The translations under genes were made by a program, and so were the position numbers. The notes beneath the pieces are model-generated. The model saw nothing but the letters and a program-made list of their open reading frames with translations, did no database searches and was not told the DNA's origin. Shown piece by piece: positions 24,792 to 33,065 of a stretch of 64,000 nt of DNA (positions within the stretch are counted from its first letter, which is position 1; every line of letters starts with the position of its first letter). Origin of the DNA: an uncultured Parabacteroides sp. (GTDB lineage Bacteria; Bacteroidota; Bacteroidia; Bacteroidales; Tannerellaceae); NCBI RefSeq assembly GCF_905196875.1, contig NZ_CAJJWO010000021.1, forward strand, positions 1 to 64,000. Direction: 5' to 3'.

Positions 24792-27449
24792 ATGCATAAA
24801 ACACATTTATTCGCACTATTGTTCATGCTTCTGATAGGGACAGCATGTAACAAACAACAGCACTTCATCTCTGACAATGCATTCAGGGCGGAAGTAGAAA
24901 AAGATTTCCAAGCCAAACAGGCAGCTTTGCCTGACGGAGATCTGTTCGCAGTTTTCAATCAGGAAATGACACCGCAGGAGAAGGAAGCACTTACCTTCCT
25001 GTATGCCTACATGCCGATCGGTGACATCACCGACTATGACGGAAAACTCTATCTGGATAATATCCGCAGTTCTTTCCAGGCCAAACAGGAAATGCCGTGG
25101 GGCGACAGCATCCCGGAAGACATCTTCCGCCATTTTGTCCTGCCGATCCGTGTGAACAACGAGAACCTGGACGAAAGCCGCATGGTCTTTTTCGACGAAC
25201 TGAAAGACCGTGTAAAAGAAATGTCCCTCTACGACGCCGTGTTGGAAGTAAACCACTGGTGTCACGAAAAAGTAATTTATACCCCTTCCGACGCTCGTAC
25301 CAGCTCGCCGCTGGCTTCTGTAAAGACAGCTTACGGACGTTGTGGTGAAGAGTCGACCTTTACGGTTGCCGCACTTCGCTCGGTCGGTATCCCTGCCCGC
25401 CAGGTATACACTCCGCGCTGGGCACACACCGACGATAACCATGCCTGGGTAGAAGCCTGGGTGAACGGCAAATGGTATTTCCTGGGTGCCTGCGAACCGG
25501 AACCGATCCTGAACCTGGGATGGTTTAACGGCCCGGCATACCGCGGTATGCTGATGCACACCAAAGTATTCGGAAAATACAACGGCCCCGAAGAGGTAAT
25601 GTTGGAAACAGACGGTTACACGGAAATTAACGTGATCGATAACTATGCCCCGACAGGCAAAGCTATCGTAACGATTGTGGATGCAGACGGCAAACCTGTT
25701 CCCAACGCCGATGTAGAATTCAAAATCTATAACTACGCCGAGTTCTACACCGTTGCCAATAAGAAAACCGATGCCGAAGGAAAGACCTTCCTGACTGCCG
25801 GTAAAGGCGATATGTTCGTTTGGGCTACCAAAGACGGTAAGTTCGGTTTCGATAAAGTATCGTTCGGCAAAGGTGACGTGACTATTAAGCTCGACAAGAA
25901 ACCGGGTGACGCTATTGAAGCAATCGCTTTGGATGTTATTCCTCCGGTAGAAGGTTCTATCCCTGCCGAAGTAACTCCCGAACAGAAAGAAGCCAATGCC
26001 GCACGCCTGTTGGAAGAAGATGCTATCCGTAACAAATATGTAGCAACCTTCTATACCGAAGAAAAAGCAGAGGCACTGGCAAAAGAACTGGGTATCGATC
26101 CGCTGAAGACTTCCGACTTTATGATCGGTAGCCGTGGCAACTGGATGGAGATCGAAAAGTTCCTGCGCGAAACTCCGGCCGACAAACGTCCGGTAGCGAT
26201 GGCACTCCTGGATGTAATTTCCGCCAAAGACCTTCGCGACACACCGGCTTCTGTCCTGGCAGATCATCTGAACAACACCGAATTGGTCAATTCCGACCAA
26301 TTCAACCGATATGTACTTAATCCGCGTGTTGCCAACGAATACCTTTCACCCTACCGTAGCTTTTTCATTGCCAACGTAGATGCTGAACTGGCAAAACAGG
26401 CCAAAGAAGATCCGATGGCTTTGGTCGATTGGGTGAAGAAAAACATCACGATCAAGAACGAACTCAACTCGCAACGCATCCCTGTCATGCCGATGGGTGT
26501 GTTTAAATCACGTGTTGCCGATACAGGATCACGCGACATCTTCTTTATCGCCGTAGCCCGCAGCCTGGGTATCCCGGCCCGTATCGAACCGGTAGCCCGC
26601 AAGGTTCAATTTATGAAAGATGGCAACTGGATGGACGTAGACTTCGAAGCTGCTGTTCAGACCACAGCAAAGCAAGGAAAGGTAACGGCCACTTATGCCC
26701 CGATCAAAGCATTGCAGGATCCGAAATATTACAGCCATTTCACTATTGCCAAGATACTTCCGGATGCTAAATTGCAGACATTGAACTTCCGCAGTGCAAG
26801 TACCGATATGGGCGTAGGAACTACCTGGAGTAGCTTGTTGAAGAAACCGCAGCCTATCGACGAAGGTAACTATATGATGGTGACCGGAACCCGTATGGCT
26901 AACGGTAGCGTACTGGCCGAAGTATCTTTCTTCAACGTAGAGCCGGACAAGACAACGGATATCAAACTTGAAATGCGTGAGAACCTGGAAGAAGTACAGG
27001 TAATCGGTAATTTCAACTCTGAAAATAAATTCAAACGTGCCGACAACGGTGAAGAAACCAGCGTACTGGCTACAACCGGACGTGGTTACTTCGTAGTAGC
27101 TATCCTCGGAGCCCGCCAGGAACCGACCAACCACGCTATGCGCGACATCGCCGCTGTTAAGAAAGACCTTGAAGAATGGGGACGCAGCATGGTTCTACTT
27201 TTCCCGGATGAAAAAGGTTACAACAGTTTCGATCCGAAAGAGTTCGGCGACCTGCCTAACACAATTACATACGGTATCGACGCAGACAACCATATCCAGA
27301 AAGAGATCGCATCAGCCATGAAGCTACAGAATGCCAGCCAGCTGCCGATCTTTATCATCGCCGACACTTTCAACCGTGTGGTATTCGTATCCCAGGGATA
27401 CACCATCGGCCTGGGTGAACAGTTGATGAAGGTGATACATAAGTTGTAA
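24792..27449 (+). CDS. Transglutaminase-like lipoprotein with second degenerate domain and thioredoxin-like C-terminus
   Basis: The protein is 885 aa from ATG 24792, which starts a lipoprotein signal (MHKTHLFALLFMLLIGTAC, Cys19). The first transglutaminase-like domain has Cys184 in YGRCGEESTFTVAALRSVGIPARQVYTPRW and His217 in DDNHAWVEAWV. A beta-sandwich follows (~305-385). A second copy near residue 565-600 (SRVADTGSRDIFFIAVARSLGIPARIEP) repeats the helix and VGIPAR-like turn but lacks the Cys. The last ~150 residues resemble a thioredoxin-like fold (YFVVAILGA ... LPIFIIADTFNRVVFVSQGY). Probably a periplasmic or surface peptidase or amidase-like protein. A strong terminator follows. Confidence 0.82.
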   Translation: MHKTHLFALLFMLLIGTACNKQQHFISDNAFRAEVEKDFQAKQAALPDGDLFAVFNQEMTPQEKEALTFLYAYMPIGDITDYDGKLYLDNIRSSFQAKQEMPWGDSIPEDIFRHFVLPIRVNNENLDESRMVFFDELKDRVKEMSLYDAVLEVNHWCHEKVIYTPSDARTSSPLASVKTAYGRCGEESTFTVAALRSVGIPARQVYTPRWAHTDDNHAWVEAWVNGKWYFLGACEPEPILNLGWFNGPAYRGMLMHTKVFGKYNGPEEVMLETDGYTEINVIDNYAPTGKAIVTIVDADGKPVPNADVEFKIYNYAEFYTVANKKTDAEGKTFLTAGKGDMFVWATKDGKFGFDKVSFGKGDVTIKLDKKPGDAIEAIALDVIPPVEGSIPAEVTPEQKEANAARLLEEDAIRNKYVATFYTEEKAEALAKELGIDPLKTSDFMIGSRGNWMEIEKFLRETPADKRPVAMALLDVISAKDLRDTPASVLADHLNNTELVNSDQFNRYVLNPRVANEYLSPYRSFFIANVDAELAKQAKEDPMALVDWVKKNITIKNELNSQRIPVMPMGVFKSRVADTGSRDIFFIAVARSLGIPARIEPVARKVQFMKDGNWMDVDFEAAVQTTAKQGKVTATYAPIKALQDPKYYSHFTIAKILPDAKLQTLNFRSASTDMGVGTTWSSLLKKPQPIDEGNYMMVTGTRMANGSVLAEVSFFNVEPDKTTDIKLEMRENLEEVQVIGNFNSENKFKRADNGEETSVLATTGRGYFVVAILGARQEPTNHAMRDIAAVKKDLEEWGRSMVLLFPDEKGYNSFDPKEFGDLPNTITYGIDADNHIQKEIASAMKLQNASQLPIFIIADTFNRVVFVSQGYTIGLGEQLMKVIHKL

Positions 27450-27473
27450 GATATTTACTGTATAAATAATCAG

Positions 27474-27518
27474 CCCCGGCTGTCGGTATGTTTCAAGCTA
27501 CCGGTAGCCGGGGTTTTT
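27474..27518 (+). terminator. Rho-independent terminator after the transglutaminase-like gene
   Basis: CCCCGGCT (27474-27481) pairs with AGCCGGGG (27506-27513), with further pairing inside, followed by TTTTTATTT. Confidence 0.9.
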
Positions 27519-27580
27519 ATTTGGCATATCAACTATGCTCCATACCGACAATTCGATATCGCTGCTCCTATAAAAAGGTT

Positions 27581-27668
27581 TTGCCATAGTAGTGGCAGAG
27601 TCTTGCCATGCCTTTGGCAGACTTTTGCCACTACTATGGCAAGACTCTGCCAAGCGTATGGCAAAACA
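27581..27668. repeat. 22-bp-period short-hairpin array, word TTGCCA/TGGCAA
   Basis: Four exact 22-bp units start at 27581, 27603, 27625 and 27647. Each is (T/C)TGCCA, 6 variable nt, TGGCA(A/G), 4 variable nt. The stems are conserved while the loops (TAGTAG, TGCCTT, CTACTA, AGCGTA) differ. Unit 3 contains the reverse complement of the unit 1 palindrome. The array lies between two convergent genes. Confidence 0.85.
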
Positions 27669-27736
27669 TTGCGTTTTAAATGACAGAAGATTGCCATTAC
27701 GTATCCATACGTTCACGTAAACGTACTATATCGACA

Positions 27737-28618
27737 TCACTCCCCGTACTCTTTTATCTTCTCTTCACAAATCCGCTTCGTTATATCCCTAAGTAATTCT
27801 ACTTTGGGGATAAGTGCATCGATATCCTCTTTAGTCACCACAAAATGAGGATTATACCGGGCATCCACATATGCGGCTTTTAAAAGCTTAAAAAGCCGTT
27901 TCTCTTCAGGAGTGTTCTGAGGGAACACAGTGCTCAGATCATCGGAATAACGTCTGGTAGTAGAAGACAACTTGGATAGATTATGTTGCTTGTTATTTCT
28001 CAACGCAAATGTCAATCGAATAGCGTAGTAATAATTTTCACAGGCTTGGTGAAGATAAAAAGATGCCATTTGATACCTTTCTCTTTCTTTATTTGTTATA
28101 GCATCATCAAAAAAGAAATTCCCTTTTTCAAACTTCTCACCAAAATATTCCTGTGCTTGTCTCTTTATTTCATCAAAATTGAGCTTTCTCCTACGGGATA
28201 ATTTATATTTTCCACTATTATAAAGTATAACTCCTTCCTGCTTTATTTGTGTATGGAAATAGCGTCCCTCTTCAATGAACTTATTAAGTTGTGCAATATC
28301 ATCGTTAATAAACTCAACGGGAGTATCACGGTCAAAATCTTTCCCGACAAAAAAGATATCTTCTACGTTATCCAGTATGGTTTCCGCTTTTTTACTGTTT
28401 ATTCCGCTTGTTATCACATAAATGTCATAATCGGAGATTTTAACGGTAGGAATGCCGCCGTCTTCAATCCTCACGCTACGACGCACATAATTGCCTCTCG
28501 CATAGCTTCCATACAGAATAATAAACTCCGTCTGAGGTAAGCGACGAAGTATCTCCGCAACAAGAAAATTCAGTTCTTCCTGTTTGTCTTTGGGCAGATA
28601 AGCGATCGAGTCTTTCAT
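27737..28618 (-). CDS. Fused minimal nucleotidyltransferase (MNT) and HEPN domain protein
   Basis: The protein is 293 aa from ATG 28618; I reject an upstream in-frame start because its 11 residues (MFCAGCYNQAY) are unlike the family. The N-terminal half is an NTP_transf_2-like domain with GSYARG (37-42) and ISDYDIYV, giving Asp63 and Asp65. The C-terminal half is a HEPN domain of the PF05168 type (YLHQACENYYYAIRL; RNNKQHNLSKL with Arg-X4-His; AAYVDARYNPHF). Separate MNT and HEPN proteins form toxin-antitoxin pairs; here both are on one chain. No phage or IS neighbours. The precise role is unknown. Confidence 0.85.
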   Translation of the reverse strand: MKDSIAYLPKDKQEELNFLVAEILRRLPQTEFIILYGSYARGNYVRRSVRIEDGGIPTVKISDYDIYVITSGINSKKAETILDNVEDIFFVGKDFDRDTPVEFINDDIAQLNKFIEEGRYFHTQIKQEGVILYNSGKYKLSRRRKLNFDEIKRQAQEYFGEKFEKGNFFFDDAITNKERERYQMASFYLHQACENYYYAIRLTFALRNNKQHNLSKLSSTTRRYSDDLSTVFPQNTPEEKRLFKLLKAAYVDARYNPHFVVTKEDIDALIPKVELLRDITKRICEEKIKEYGE

Positions 28619-28645
28619 ATATGCTTGATTATAACAACCAGCACA

Positions 28646-28683
28646 AAACAAAAAATCCCTCTGAACTTAATCAGAAGGATTTT
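28646..28683 (-). terminator. Terminator of the tRNA-Leu transcript
   Basis: On the minus strand AAATCCTTCTGA, a 5-nt loop, then TTCAGAGGGATTT form a 12-bp stem with one G-T pair, followed by TTTTG. It begins 9 bp after the tRNA. Confidence 0.85.
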
Positions 28684-28691
28684 GCATTTTG

Positions 28692-28773
28692 TGCGGCTGA
28701 AGGGACTCGAACCCCCACGCCGTGAAGCACCAGATCCTAAGTCTGGCGTGGCTACCAATTACACCACAGCCGC
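28692..28773 (-). tRNA. tRNA-Leu (anticodon TAG)
   Basis: The 82-nt sequence folds as a cloverleaf. Acceptor strands GCGGCTG and CAGCCGC pair fully. The anticodon arm CCAGA-CTTAGGA-TCTGG gives anticodon TAG, decoding CUA and probably other CUN leucine codons. The variable arm is extended (TGCTTCACGGCGT region), as expected for a class II tRNA. The T arm contains GTTCGAGTC. CCA is not encoded. It has its own promoter and terminator. Confidence 0.96.
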
Positions 28774-28788
28774 ATTTGGATTGCGGTG

Positions 28789-28819
28789 CAAAGGTAATCC
28801 TTTTTTATTAATTTGCAAG
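28789..28819 (-). promoter_or_regulatory. Promoter of tRNA-Leu
   Basis: On the minus strand CTTG (28816-28819), exactly 19 nt, then TACCTTTG (28789-28796) is a near-consensus TTTG-N19-TAnnTTTG promoter, ending 15 bp before the tRNA. Confidence 0.85.
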
Positions 28820-28868
28820 CTTTTCAAAAGAGATTTTATTTTTATCTGCTCCGAAACGCTTTCATAAG

Positions 28869-31589
28869 CTATTTGTCAAAAAGTTTCATCTGCCCCGTTA
28901 TCTCATCTATTATATCCGAATTGCTCTGATCTGAATCTTCGTCATCATCCTCCGGGTCGATATCAATACCTTCCCCGGCCGGTTGTTCCGATGAAGCGAA
29001 CCGGATCGGCTCCAACTCATTGACAGTTTCAACCTCAAAAGTCGAGATTCGTTTTCCCTTGGCCTTGAAACCTTTTACGCCGATAAATTCTTCTGCATCG
29101 AGCACCATCGCTTCACGGAAACTGTCATGCCCACCGAATATGATTTCAATACGAGGATACATTTCGTCGGTAAGCAACAACAGACGGCTCTTGGGGTTTT
29201 CTCCCAGGAAATTCTGCTTACGGCTGCCGGCTTCAAGCTGGAAGCGTTTGAGGTAAGGATATTTCTGGTCGGCATCATATAAAGCAGCCGTCCAGACCTT
29301 ATTGGAGTCGAATTTCTCAATGATCTGTATATTATCTTCATAGTGATTGCTAAGATCGAAGTTGGTCGTATAGAAATCACCGTTACGCAAAACCACCAAG
29401 ATCATATCGTCGCTCTGGAATTCACCCAGCTCATCGCCACGTCCGTCATAATTCAGGCGCAATACATCCCAGTCGAACCAAACCTGACGCCCTCCGAGGG
29501 TCGAACTACCCTTCTGTTTCAGGCTGATCTTATGCACATCGGCTTTCGTCAGGATATTTCCCATCGAACCACGTCCCTTGATGGCGATCTCACTGAAATC
29601 TTTCTCAAAGACGAGCAACTTCTGACGGGGTTTCGGTTTCAGTATTACTTTAACCGTTTCTGCTTCACCATTCGGATTGGCGCTGAAATAGAGGACGCGT
29701 GATCCTTCCGTCCCCTTCGTTACGTCATATTCCTTATCGCGCGTCACTCCTGTTACCGCAAAACGCTTGATAAAGTTATAACCGACTTTTCCATCCCGGT
29801 AAATAACATTATAGATCGTACGGTTATCGTTGCGCTTAAATACATTCAGGTACAATACGTCTTTACCGACAAACATTTTATCGCAGACTTTCACGATCTT
29901 ATAAGTTCCGTTACGGTAGAACAAGATGATATCGTCGATATCCGAACAGTTACAAACATATTCATCCTTTTTCAAGCTCATGCCGATAAAGCCTTCGGCA
30001 CGATTGATATATAGTTTTTCGTTTGCTTCCACCACTTTGGTCGCTTCGATCGTGTCGAAGTTACGCACTTCGGTCATACGCGGATGATCCTTACCGTATT
30101 TTTCCTTCAACATAACAAACCAGTTGATAGTGTACTCTACGATATTGTCCAGATGATGATTGATCCGTTCAATCTCTTCCCGTATCTGAGCGATCAGGGC
30201 GTTACTTTTTTCCGAGTTGAATTTGAGGATACGTCCCATCTTGATCTCCATCAGTTTCAGGATATCTTCGCGGGTCACTTCACGGATAAAGTCTGGCTTA
30301 AACGGAGTCAGGCGCAGGTCGATATGAGCGATCGCTTCGTCCATATCTTTCGCATTTTCAAATTCCTTATCTTTATAGATACGTTCTTCGATGAATATCT
30401 TCTCGAGAGAGGCGAAAAACAACGTTTCTTCCTGTTCCGATTTATGGATCTCCAATTCGGTACGCAGCAGATGCAACGTATCATCCGTTGAATGGCGCAA
30501 CACATCACTGACTGTGAGGAAGTGAGGCTTGTTATCCATAATCACACAACAGTTCGGCGAAATACTGATCTCACAATCCGTGAAGGCATACAAGGCATCG
30601 ATCGTCTTATCCGACGAAACGCCCGGAGCGAGGTGCACCAAAATCTCTACGCCTCTCGCTGTATTATCGTCTACTTTCTTAATCTTGATCTTTCCTTTGT
30701 CATTCGCTTTCAGGATCGACTCGATCAGGGAAGAGGTTGTTCTCCCATAAGGAATTTCGCTGATAACTAATGTTTTGTTATCCAGCTTTGTTATCTTAGC
30801 ACGAACTTTTACGGAGCCACCGCGTTCGCCATCGTTGTATTTCGTTACATCGATGAAACCGCCTGTCTGGAAATCAGGATACAAAGTAAAATCGTCTCCC
30901 TTCAGATAGGAAACAGATGCATCGATCAATTCATTGAAATTATGTGGCAGGATCTTGGATGAAAGGCCGACAGCGATACCCTCCACACCCTGCGCCAACA
31001 GCAAGGGGAATTTTACAGGGAGAGTGACCGGTTCTTTGTTACGCCCGTCGTAAGAAAGCTGCCAGGTAGTCGTCTTGGGGTTGAATACTGTTTCAAGAGC
31101 AAACTTAGAAAGACGTGCTTCGATATAACGGGGAGCTGCTGCACCGTCGCCGGTCAGTATGTTACCCCAGTTTCCCTGACAGTCGACCAACAAATCTTTC
31201 TGTCCCAACTGTACCAGGGCGTCGCCGATAGAGGCATCGCCATGAGGGTGAAACTGCATGGTATGACCGACAATGTTGGCCACCTTATTATACCGACCGT
31301 CGTCCAGACGCTTCATAGAGTGAAGGATACGACGCTGCACCGGCTTCAATCCGTCGTTGATATGCGGCACGGCACGTTCCAGGATTACATACGATGCATA
31401 ATCCAAAAACCAATCCTGATACATCCCTGAGAGATGATAGGATACGCGACCTTCCCCTTTTCCGGGTATTTTATATTCCGAATGTGTAGTAGCATCAGAC
31501 TGCTCATTGGGTTGAGAATCTGTATTTGTTTGCTCTATTTCCTCGTTTTCGTTTTCCTCTGTGAAATCTTCAATATCCTCTGGTTTCAT
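28869..31589 (-). CDS. parC: DNA topoisomerase IV subunit A
   Basis: The protein is 906 aa from ATG 31589; a longer frame reaches 31688 but its 33 extra residues are not conserved-looking. After an acidic N-terminal extension, the breakage-reunion domain starts near residue 60 (QDWFLDYASYVILERAVPHINDGLKPVQRRILHSM). Catalytic Tyr155 lies in AAPRYIEARLSKFA. A GyrA-type beta-pinwheel occupies the C-terminal third, without the GyrA box, favouring ParC over GyrA. A very acidic tail (DIDPEDDDEDSDQSNSD) ends it. It partners with ParE (12992-14857). Confidence 0.94.
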   Translation of the reverse strand: MKPEDIEDFTEENENEEIEQTNTDSQPNEQSDATTHSEYKIPGKGEGRVSYHLSGMYQDWFLDYASYVILERAVPHINDGLKPVQRRILHSMKRLDDGRYNKVANIVGHTMQFHPHGDASIGDALVQLGQKDLLVDCQGNWGNILTGDGAAAPRYIEARLSKFALETVFNPKTTTWQLSYDGRNKEPVTLPVKFPLLLAQGVEGIAVGLSSKILPHNFNELIDASVSYLKGDDFTLYPDFQTGGFIDVTKYNDGERGGSVKVRAKITKLDNKTLVISEIPYGRTTSSLIESILKANDKGKIKIKKVDDNTARGVEILVHLAPGVSSDKTIDALYAFTDCEISISPNCCVIMDNKPHFLTVSDVLRHSTDDTLHLLRTELEIHKSEQEETLFFASLEKIFIEERIYKDKEFENAKDMDEAIAHIDLRLTPFKPDFIREVTREDILKLMEIKMGRILKFNSEKSNALIAQIREEIERINHHLDNIVEYTINWFVMLKEKYGKDHPRMTEVRNFDTIEATKVVEANEKLYINRAEGFIGMSLKKDEYVCNCSDIDDIILFYRNGTYKIVKVCDKMFVGKDVLYLNVFKRNDNRTIYNVIYRDGKVGYNFIKRFAVTGVTRDKEYDVTKGTEGSRVLYFSANPNGEAETVKVILKPKPRQKLLVFEKDFSEIAIKGRGSMGNILTKADVHKISLKQKGSSTLGGRQVWFDWDVLRLNYDGRGDELGEFQSDDMILVVLRNGDFYTTNFDLSNHYEDNIQIIEKFDSNKVWTAALYDADQKYPYLKRFQLEAGSRKQNFLGENPKSRLLLLTDEMYPRIEIIFGGHDSFREAMVLDAEEFIGVKGFKAKGKRISTFEVETVNELEPIRFASSEQPAGEGIDIDPEDDDEDSDQSNSDIIDEITGQMKLFDK

Positions 31590-31719
31590 AAACTTATATG
31601 GTGCTCTTTCTTCTTTTTCAGCCTCTGACCGGAAAACTATTTCCAGCGTGTAAATATACGAAATATTAGCGAGATAATAAAAATCCACAATTGTTTCAGC
31701 GAGATATCTGATTTCTCCC

Positions 31720-31727
31720 TATATTTG
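31720..31727 (+). promoter_or_regulatory. -7 promoter box of the threonine dehydratase gene
   Basis: TATATTTG is a perfect TAnnTTTG 19 bp before the ATG. TTTC at 31694-31697 is a poor -33 candidate with 22-nt spacing. Confidence 0.6.
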
Positions 31728-31746
31728 CCCCTTCAAAATTACATTC

Positions 31747-32946
31747 ATGCTCACACTCGATAAGATCTATCAGGCGTCTTTTGCCCTGAAAACGGTTATC
31801 CGTCGCACAGACTTGATTAGTGCGCCCAATATCAATCCGGAGTCACATATCTATCTGAAACCGGAGAACTTACAAATCACAGGATCATTTAAAGTCCGTG
31901 GTGCCTGCTTCAAAATCTCACAACTTACGGAAGAAGAGAAAGCAAAAGGTGTCGTTGCCTGTTCTGCCGGCAACCATGCCCAGGGAGTAGCATTGGCAGC
32001 AACCACTCATGGCATCAAATCTCTTATCTGTTTGCCGGATAATGCTCCGATCTCTAAAATAGAAGCTACCAAATGGTATGGAGCAGATGTCTGCTTGGTA
32101 GAAGGCGTGTACGACGACGCTTACCAGAAAGCCTTAAAATTACGAGATGAAAAGGGATATACCTTTGTTCATCCTTTCGACGATGAAGATGTCATTGCCG
32201 GACAGGGTACAATAGGACTGGAACTATTGGAACAATTGCCCGATCTGGATGCCGTAATCGTTCCGATCGGTGGCGGCGGACTGATCTCCGGGGTTGCTTT
32301 TGCCATCAAGCATTTAAATCCGAATGTAAAAATATATGGCGTACAGGCCAGTGGTGCCCCGAGCATGCTGAACTCGATCGAACATAACAAGATTGAACGT
32401 ATGGGATTCGTTCGTACCATCGCCGACGGTATTGCCGTAAAAGAGCCGGGCGAACATACCTTCGAGTACTGCCGTAAGTATGTGGATGAAATTGTTACCG
32501 TTAACGATGACGAGATATCGACAGCGATTCTTGCCCTGATAGAGCAACACAAGCTGATCGCCGAAGGAGCAGGAGCCGTTGCCGTTGCTGCTGCCATGTT
32601 CAACAAAGTTCCCATAAAAGGCAAGAAGGTGATCTGCCTGGTATCGGGTGGCAATATCGACGTAACGATCCTTTCACGTGTGATCGGACGCGGTTTACAG
32701 AAATCAGGCCGTTCATACACGATGACGATCGAACTGGTGGATAAGCCCGGACAGTTGCAACATGTATCCGAAATTATTGCTCATACCGGAGCCAATGTCG
32801 TATCCGTCCACCATGAGAGGGTCAGCCATACAGCCGATATCAACGGTTGTTATCTGCGTCTGGAAATGGAGACGCGTAATCAGGAACATATCGACCAGAT
32901 ACAGTATGCGCTGACGGCGGCCGGGTATAAGATTATACCAGGGTAA
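31747..32946 (+). CDS. ilvA: Threonine ammonia-lyase (dehydratase) with ACT-like domain
   Basis: The protein is 399 aa. It is a PLP fold-type II enzyme converting threonine to 2-oxobutanoate and ammonia. The PLP lysine is Lys49 in TGSFKVRGACFK. SAGNHAQGVA and the phosphate loop PIGGGGLISGVA are intact. A single ACT-like domain at ~325-399 (MTIELVDKPGQLQHVSEIIAHTGANV) is shorter than the E. coli IlvA regulatory part and resembles the ~400 aa form common in Firmicutes and Bacteroidetes. Feeding isoleucine synthesis or catabolism is not distinguishable here. Confidence 0.93.
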   Translation: MLTLDKIYQASFALKTVIRRTDLISAPNINPESHIYLKPENLQITGSFKVRGACFKISQLTEEEKAKGVVACSAGNHAQGVALAATTHGIKSLICLPDNAPISKIEATKWYGADVCLVEGVYDDAYQKALKLRDEKGYTFVHPFDDEDVIAGQGTIGLELLEQLPDLDAVIVPIGGGGLISGVAFAIKHLNPNVKIYGVQASGAPSMLNSIEHNKIERMGFVRTIADGIAVKEPGEHTFEYCRKYVDEIVTVNDDEISTAILALIEQHKLIAEGAGAVAVAAAMFNKVPIKGKKVICLVSGGNIDVTILSRVIGRGLQKSGRSYTMTIELVDKPGQLQHVSEIIAHTGANVVSVHHERVSHTADINGCYLRLEMETRNQEHIDQIQYALTAAGYKIIPG

Positions 32947-32980
32947 CCAGTATTCCCTCGAGCTTGCCTGTGAAAAAAAA

Positions 32981-33065
32981 TAACACAATAGTGTCGGTAA
33001 GGCTGACACTATTGTGCTAACAATCCTGACACTACTGTGATGAATTCTCTAATACTACTGTGTCA
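32981..33065. repeat. 23-bp-period short-hairpin array, word GTGTCA/TGACAC
   Basis: Half-stems alternate as TAACAC-AATA-GTGTCG-(7 nt)-TGACAC-TATT-GTGCTA-(7 nt)-TGACAC-TACT-GTGATG-(7 nt)-TAATAC-TACT-GTGTCA. Units start at 32991, 33014, 33037 and 33060. The plan equals that of the 22-bp arrays with one extra loop base. The first two units form a perfect 12-bp hairpin (CACAATAGTGTC/GACACTATTGTG) that could act as a terminator for ilvA, but no T-tract follows. The last half-stem lies inside the last codons of the convergent GH92 gene. Confidence 0.8.

Noticed and set aside
24816..26300. 494-residue minus-strand open frame inside the transglutaminase-like gene
   Set aside because: The plus-strand product has clear domains, signal peptide and promoter; the antisense frame reflects codon bias.
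27581..27668. CRISPR array as explanation for the 22-bp units
   Set aside because: Repeats and spacers are far too short, loops of 4 and 6 nt cannot be spacers, and no cas gene is present.
27498..27716. 72-residue minus-strand frame over the TTGCCA array
   Set aside because: It is made of the hairpin repeats and the terminator; no coding character.
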